Assembly (NCBI RefSeq): GCF_000149955.1 | Contig: NC_030990.1 | Span: 3,334,311-3,398,310 of the forward strand | Length of the DNA stretch: 64,000 nucleotides | Direction of reading: 5' to 3' | From: Fusarium oxysporum f. sp. lycopersici 4287 | Taxonomy: Eukaryota > Ascomycota > Sordariomycetes > Hypocreales > Nectriaceae | Shown: piece by piece, positions 58,751 through 64,000 of the stretch | How positions within the stretch are numbered: the stretch's first letter is position 1 | Layout of the letters: the number at the start of each line of letters is the position of its first letter | The notes under the pieces: model-generated | Seen by the model: only the letters and a program-made list of their open reading frames with translations | Databases searched by the model: none | Told to the model about the DNA's origin: nothing | Program-made: the position numbers and the translations under genes

Positions 58751-60905
58751 ATGTTACACATAACAAGCAGTTCGTCGCCGGTTGGCTCTGCCATCTTCTC
58801 GTGCATCGCTTTAGTTGTCATATCTCTCGTCGTTCTCCTTATTTTACGATACTATCTCCCGCTACGAACGACACCAGCCTTTTATCTCATTCCCATCTTC
58901 TTCGCCTTATGGCTACCAACCATTGTCGTGATCCTCGTTCCGGTCGATCTTGCCTCGAGCGCAGTTACTGGTGATGAAGAGTCAAGGGGAATATGGCTAC
59001 CTGAGCGAGTCATACTTGTTTCATGGCGCATTTCATATTGGTTGACATTTGCATTGACATGGTATGATGATTTGGTGCACTGCATCGCGGTGGAGACTAA
59101 CGAGTATATACAGGTTTATTCTTCCAATCCTTGCCGAATACTCCGACTCTGGATACCGAGAACCATACGACAAGTTCATGTACTCGGTTCGTAGCAATGC
59201 CCAGTTTCACGCCATTGTCTTAGGTTTTGGTTTCGTGGGGCTCATTTACTATGTCATCTCCTCCGGCTTCTCCTTCAAGGTCGACGTTATTAAGGGAACT
59301 ATTATGGCTCTCGCATACTGTTGGGGATTAATTCTCGCCATCTACCTCATGGGTCACGGCTTAGTATCGATACCTCGACGACTCATGCGCGGCGCAAGCA
59401 TCAGTGGACGACTACGACGACTCCAGAGCAAGGCGCCCAAGGTTTACGAAGAGATGGAGGACTCGATTACCAAACTTGAGGATATTGAGGTTCAGGTTGC
59501 GGAGCTTGGCCGACGCAAGACAGGAAGCGCAAACACATACCGAGACTGGATCGAAGAACTGCAAGAAATGGCCAATCTTCCCGAGTCACAACCCCGAGGC
59601 ACCCGATTTGGTTCCAGCTCCGATAGCAATATTATCCCACATGTCATCACCGAAAAGTATCTTGCCGATCTCACTAGGAAGTATGTGCGCGCCAGACACG
59701 CTCGATCTCGATATGTCAACGCTTGGAGTGACCTCGTTCAAGAAGCTGCCGAAACGCAAGCGATCCTGGACTCGGCAGCATCGAAAAAGCTCGACTTTGG
59801 CGAAGTGTCACCTCATGCAACCTTTTGGGAAAAGACCGCCATCCTGACACCATATACTCGATACCTCTACTATTACCAAATCTTGCCTTATGCTCAAGTC
59901 CTTCTCGGTTTATTCTTGGCAGCAGCCTCGGCTTGTATCGTCTGGTCTGAGGTCGTCAAGTTTGCATTCCCCAAGCTTTCTATCATCAGATTAACTGTGG
60001 TTCATCATTGGGTTGGCGATAAGCCTGAGGTCGGCTTCGCTGGACAGGCCATCTCGTCATTCTGGATCTGCTACATGTGTGCAGCGGCACTTATTTCGAT
60101 GACCGAGGTCAAAGTCTGGCGAGGTCGGGCCCTTGTTCGACGAAACACCGCTCATGAGTCCGCTTTTTGGTATGCGATGCAGGTGGCCAAACTGACTATT
60201 CCTATCTCTTACAACTTTATCACCTTCCTTTCGAGCCAGGTCTACAACAAGACTGTCTTTTATCACTTTCTTGGACAGCTCATCGACTTTACGCCACTAG
60301 GTCGTTATTTTGACGACCTGTTTCCTGTGGTCGTCCTATTCCCTGTGTTTGCTACCCTTTTTGGCATTTACGGTCGAGTCAAACGAATCTTTGTTGGTAT
60401 GGATGTAATGGACGACGAAGAAGAGAATGGCACCACTTATGGTACCGGATCCTGGCGGGAAGGCCGAGATCTCATCTCTCGTGAACTAGGTGGAAACACC
60501 CTCTTTCATCGCAGAGAAGATGCACTTGCTAGAATAGGGGCTGCTGGAACAGTTGGTGGTAGATCTGCTCCAATTTTGTCTATACCATCCGCCCATGGCG
60601 CCGCTTCTTCACCTGCTCGGTCTCCAGCTCGAGCTCCAGCTGCGAATGCCCGCCGTGGCCCAGAACATCGCTATGGTGCAAACTGGAACGACGAGCCGCC
60701 GGAAGACGATAACCTCTTTACCATCATCGGTCACCGTATGAAAAACACCATGGATGGTATCGAAGCCCCTAAATGGTTTAACGATATCAAGAAGCCAAAG
60801 TGGATGGGTGGCGACGATGATACTGCAGGTGCTGGATCATCAAGCTCGGGACCTGATTTCCGTAGATGGTTTGGTGGTTCTAGCGAAGGCCAGATTCGTA
60901 TCTAG
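58751..60905 (+). CDS. LMBR1-family multispanning membrane protein
   Basis: A member of the LMBR1/LIMR-like membrane protein family, closest to LMBRD2; role in fungi unknown, possibly receptor-like or in membrane traffic. Exons 58751-59061 and 59114-60905 with a 52-bp intron give 700 residues. Membrane segments appear near residues 15-38, 45-65, 88-108, 135-160, 165-190 and again in the second half (ILPYAQVLLGLFLAAASACI, SSFWICYMCAAALISM, ISYNFITFLSSQVYN, LFPVVVLFPVFATLFGIYG). Between the two halves is a charged coiled-coil loop (EEMEDSITKLEDIEVQVAEL). The C-terminal 150 residues are cytosolic and disordered (Ala/Pro/Ser-rich) and end in conserved short motifs. The start at 58751 is the first in-frame ATG. 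Confidence 0.88.
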
Positions 60906-61371
60906 CAACATCATTTCTATACATTGGCGGCGCAAGGTCTTTTGGGGAAAAGCAAGAACTCTTTGGTTTTTATTATGCTTTTGTACTGTCTTATCTTCCC
61001 TACTAGAGTCGGTATGGATAAACCGTCGTGGAGTTGAAGGACTAATTAGGGTTTTATTGACATGTTCATGCGTGAGTCGTTTCTTATTGTAAGTCGGACA
61101 TGAGGAAACGGACTGGATGCTACCTGGATATCATGGAGGCAGCTATTGATCCTGTCATAAGACGCTCATATTTTAACGTATTGTATTTATATACGAATAT
61201 ATATATATATGTATGTATAATGCATCGTGTTCGTCAAATTTGGTTTTATCTATGAAGTGAAGTCGTCCATATCGTCACAAATGGCGTCATTGTGTTCATG
61301 AGTCGTAAATCGCGTTGTGGCCAAGAATTTCCATAATGGCATCAAAATTTCAAGCAGTGGCTTCCTCTTCC
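60906..61371. other. Convergent 3' region
   Basis: 466 bp between converging genes, AT-rich, with an (AT)7 run at 61197-61210. No gene is seen. Confidence 0.5.
61197..61210. repeat. (AT)7 microsatellite
   Basis: Fourteen bases of alternating A and T in the 3' region between two converging genes, followed by an imperfect GTATGTATA continuation. Confidence 0.8.
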
Positions 61372-63174
61372 TCATGGCTTCGGGGGTGGGCTGACAGTGT
61401 TCCAGGTATTGGCTTTACTCATTGTTCGCTTCCTAAGGGCAAACATGATCTCCTTTTCCATCTTGTCGATATTCTTCTCCAGGTCTGCGTCGTCCTTTTT
61501 GTGCTGCTCTTGGCGACGTTTGTCGATAAACGTCCAGGCTCCGACTATCAGCGCCGTTACGGGAACCGTTATGGCAAAGTACACCCAAAGCTCAACAGAA
61601 ATGACAGGGTCGGCATCTGCGTCAGCAAATTAGCAACGCCAATAGATAATTGAGAACCATAGCAAACCTTTTCCAAAGTCAAAGAATGTCATGCTGAATA
61701 CGGATGCGAGATATGTTCCGGGTAAAAATAGGGCACCCATGAGCGACAATGTCTTCATAGCCGTACTGTCTCGCTTACTAGCATGGGCTATTCGCCTCTG
61801 CTCTCCTGCAATTTCAAGGTTCAGTCTCGCTTCACGCTGTGACATGATATTATAGAGCTATTCAAGAATCAGTAACATCCTGTGATGAGTTTGAGGGTGA
61901 CTGACCGCTTCCCGCTGAACCTTGAGTCTCTCGAGAGTTGTATGAATGTAATTCTCCAAGCCTTTGAGCTTGACTTTGTAAAAGTCCAAACGAGATGCCA
62001 TACTTCGATGCAATTTTTGAATTTCCTTGCGGTGCTTTCTTTCAGCTTCAATTTGCTCCTCGGCCGCAGGAGCCAGTGTCATCCAAGCGAAACGAAAGGT
62101 TTCCATGGCCTTTTCCATCTCTTTGACTAGTGCTTCATATGCTTGAGGTCGTTTCCACATGACATTGCCGTGGCACTCAACCAGATCACGACTTAGACCA
62201 TCGATATCGATAAATCCGTTTTGAAAGTACTGTTCCTGCTCCTCAACTTCATTGCGCAAACTCACGGCATTTTCGAGACGGCGAAGCCAGTGCCGAGCCT
62301 TTCGTTGTTTCTCGTCATTTTCGGGAGATAGATCATACGTGAGGATGATGATGGGGAGTAACATGGGATGTCCAACTTGGTTAGCACATGCTTTGAGATG
62401 AGTCAAGGACTTTTCAACTTCTGAGCTGGGAGTGCCTTTGATGAAGCCGGTGGTGACCCCGGTCTTGAGGGAATGTGAGAGAAGCATCTCCCAGCCTCGT
62501 GTTCTCCCTTTCTTGAGAACATCTGATTTACGGTGGACAATTTCTGGTAAGATGTCAGGTGATGAAGTTCAGGAGCCCAGGGGGGGAAGAAACTCACGCA
62601 AATGGGGCTCGTCTTCATCCTGGTCGTGAGCAGACCAGAAAAAAGGACCAACTACTGAAGTCGTTTCGATTCCTCGATGTGGCAAGTTCAAGGTACGAAC
62701 CATGGAACTGTATCTATCCGGCGGAAGTGAGATAACCTTTGGGAGAAACGTATCGGGATGCTTGGCGTTCTTTTGAACTCTTGGCGGCGGCGTTAGTGGG
62801 CTCTATCTCGATATTTTGCGACTTTGAATCTCACATTATTCGTACACCACTGAGAAGCTTGGTGCCAGACCTCAGATGATCTGGCGGCGCAAAGGCACCC
62901 TATCCTTGTCAATTGAGTCCTGTGATTTGAGATACTTTGCAGTTAAAAACATTGACTTACCCTTTGATGAAGAAAGTTGTCAAATTCATCATCGGGCAAG
63001 GGGTGCTCCTCGCAGACATCATAGAACGGATCCTAGTGAGCGTATTAGCAAGCATTGTTCTTGATATAAAGCCCATTCGAGACATACCGAGTAATTGAAG
63101 ACCTGGATGTAGCTGGTCTCTTCTTTGACAACGCGACACTGGTCAACGTAATGTCGAAACAAATAGTCTTCCAT
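61372..63174 (-). CDS. CorA-like fungal membrane protein
   Basis: A fungal protein of the broad CorA-like magnesium transporter superfamily; real transport activity is unproven. Seven exons (63174-63088, 63032-62961, 62899-62835, 62779-62598, 62543-61906, 61857-61668, 61616-61372) give 492 residues; all six introns are 48-61 bp. The N-terminal 240 residues are soluble and not recognisable. Residues about 240-348 are a long helix (EEQIEAERKHRKEIQKLHRS) as in the CorA stalk. Two membrane helices follow, at about 383-406 (GALFLPGTYLASVFSMTFF) and 421-441 (LWVYFAITVPVTALIVGAW). The Gly-Met-Asn pore motif of true CorA channels is absent; the position reads FSMTFF. A basic tail ends the protein. 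The exon chain is consistent in phase throughout, so the model is good even though function is not known. Confidence 0.82.
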
Positions 63175-64000
63175 TGCGACCGCGATGCAAGAACACGAGC
63201 TCAGATGCTGCGTGTGCGACAGATATAGCAGTATCTCTCCTGTAGGTATCCAAAGGGCGGGTGTTTTTTAGTTGATTGAAATAGATCTCTCACATGTCCT
63301 AAAAAAGCCACCTCCACCGGATTCGCTGCCCGTCTTGGTCCTTGCAGGTCGCTAGTCAAAGCTTGGCGGTGGGCTTTTTGGGGAACTCGATCGAGAGGTG
63401 AATGTACGACATGCTAAGAGAGAAGAAAACGTAGAAGCAGAAGAATCGGTGAGTTTATAGGTACTAGGCTAGTAGGTATAACGATATGGCAGGGATTGTG
63501 ACTACCCAGGTATTGGATGAGGCTGAATCAAATGTCAGCCAGGGTGACATCCATTGAATGAAGCAGGGACCGAGAAGTGGACATGGCCTGTCGAAAATAA
63601 GGTCAATGATCAAATGAGTTAATTGAAAGGGGAAAGCCTTCGCTTGTCTTGTCAAAGCGAGCATTGCCTTATCATCCCGACCCCGCGACTTTTTGATATT
63701 TTGTGTGAAAAGGGTAGCGAAGACGAGCACCTTCTTTCATAACGGTCCGTCCCTCGGGACATTGATGGCGGCCGCTCCCAAAATCCCAACCCCAGCTTTA
63801 CTTAGCGCCACTAAAAAGAGGAACCCGAACCCGTTCTTGAGTGGCTAAGTGGAGAAACGAAACCTGCTGGAGCCATTCAATCACAGTGGAGGAAGATGAA
63901 GCAGAATTGCTAGCTGGGGTTTCTATCTGACAAGAATTGAGAAGGAAACGTCACTAGCAACGTTGATAGACTGAAGATATCGATGGAATTGCGCATATTC
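63175..64000. other. Right-edge region upstream of the CorA-like gene
   Basis: 826 bp containing the promoter of the minus-strand CorA-like gene. TAGGTACTAGGCTAGTAGGTA lies around 63459-63479, another variant of the intergenic TACCTAG family. No gene start is evident before the window ends. Confidence 0.5.

Noticed and set aside
1..64000. tRNA genes
   Set aside because: I looked for B-box-like GGTTCGA on both strands; the few partial matches lie in coding sequence and have no cloverleaf context.

Overview
The window is nuclear DNA of a filamentous ascomycete, most likely a sordariomycete of the Fusarium/Hypocreales type. Genes are broken by 45-130 bp introns with GTRAGT donors and CTAAC/CTAAT branch sites. 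The gene set is typical of such a fungus: a Ste3 pheromone receptor, a fungal heme-regulated ALA synthase, the fused Thi6 enzyme, a Zn2Cys6 factor, Utp10 and midasin. I saw no tRNA, rRNA, transposon, CRISPR array or biosynthetic cluster. One run of 104 N lies inside the midasin gene.

Left part (1-16 kb): a partial STE3-type pheromone receptor (minus), mitochondrial single-strand DNA-binding protein RIM1 (plus), glutathione synthetase GSH2 (minus), a 1896-residue SAM plus SNF2 ATPase of the ATRX/ARIP4 type (plus), and 5-aminolevulinate synthase HEM1 (plus). Middle (16-36 kb): a Zn2Cys6 transcription factor (plus) tail-to-tail with the bifunctional thiamine enzyme THI6 (minus), a type II NADH dehydrogenase (minus), the U3 processome protein UTP10 (minus), a GDSL esterase of the IAH1 type (plus), an uncharacterised 621-residue fungal protein (plus) and an isochorismatase-family hydrolase (minus). 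Right part (36-64 kb): the giant AAA+ ATPase midasin MDN1 (minus), mitochondrial ribosomal protein L7/L12 (plus), CTD kinase gamma subunit CTK3 (minus), pyrroline-5-carboxylate reductase PRO3 (plus), histone acetyltransferase HAT1 (minus), an LMBR1-family membrane protein (plus) and a CorA-like membrane protein (minus).

Most genes are housekeeping. Two themes recur: ribosome production (UTP10, MDN1, mitochondrial L7/L12) and mitochondrial function (RIM1, HEM1, NADH dehydrogenase, L7/L12). Nothing suggests an operon-like pathway. Exon structures were rebuilt by hand from splice signals and reading phase; every complete multi-exon model closes in frame except MDN1, which has a frame break about 110 bp from the N run. 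Fungal regulatory sites sit where expected: a Yap1-type TTAGTCA upstream of GSH2, a Gcn4/CPC1 TGACTCA upstream of PRO3, and a CCAAT-complex/HapX-type site far upstream of HEM1.

I found no clear new system. The best leads are the uncharacterised 621-residue protein, whose core resembles a retropepsin with the catalytic Asp replaced by Cys, the MDN1 frame break, and several leader features (a 5' UTR intron that removes upstream ORFs, an overlapping upstream ORF, and a possible choice between mitochondrial and cytosolic starts).
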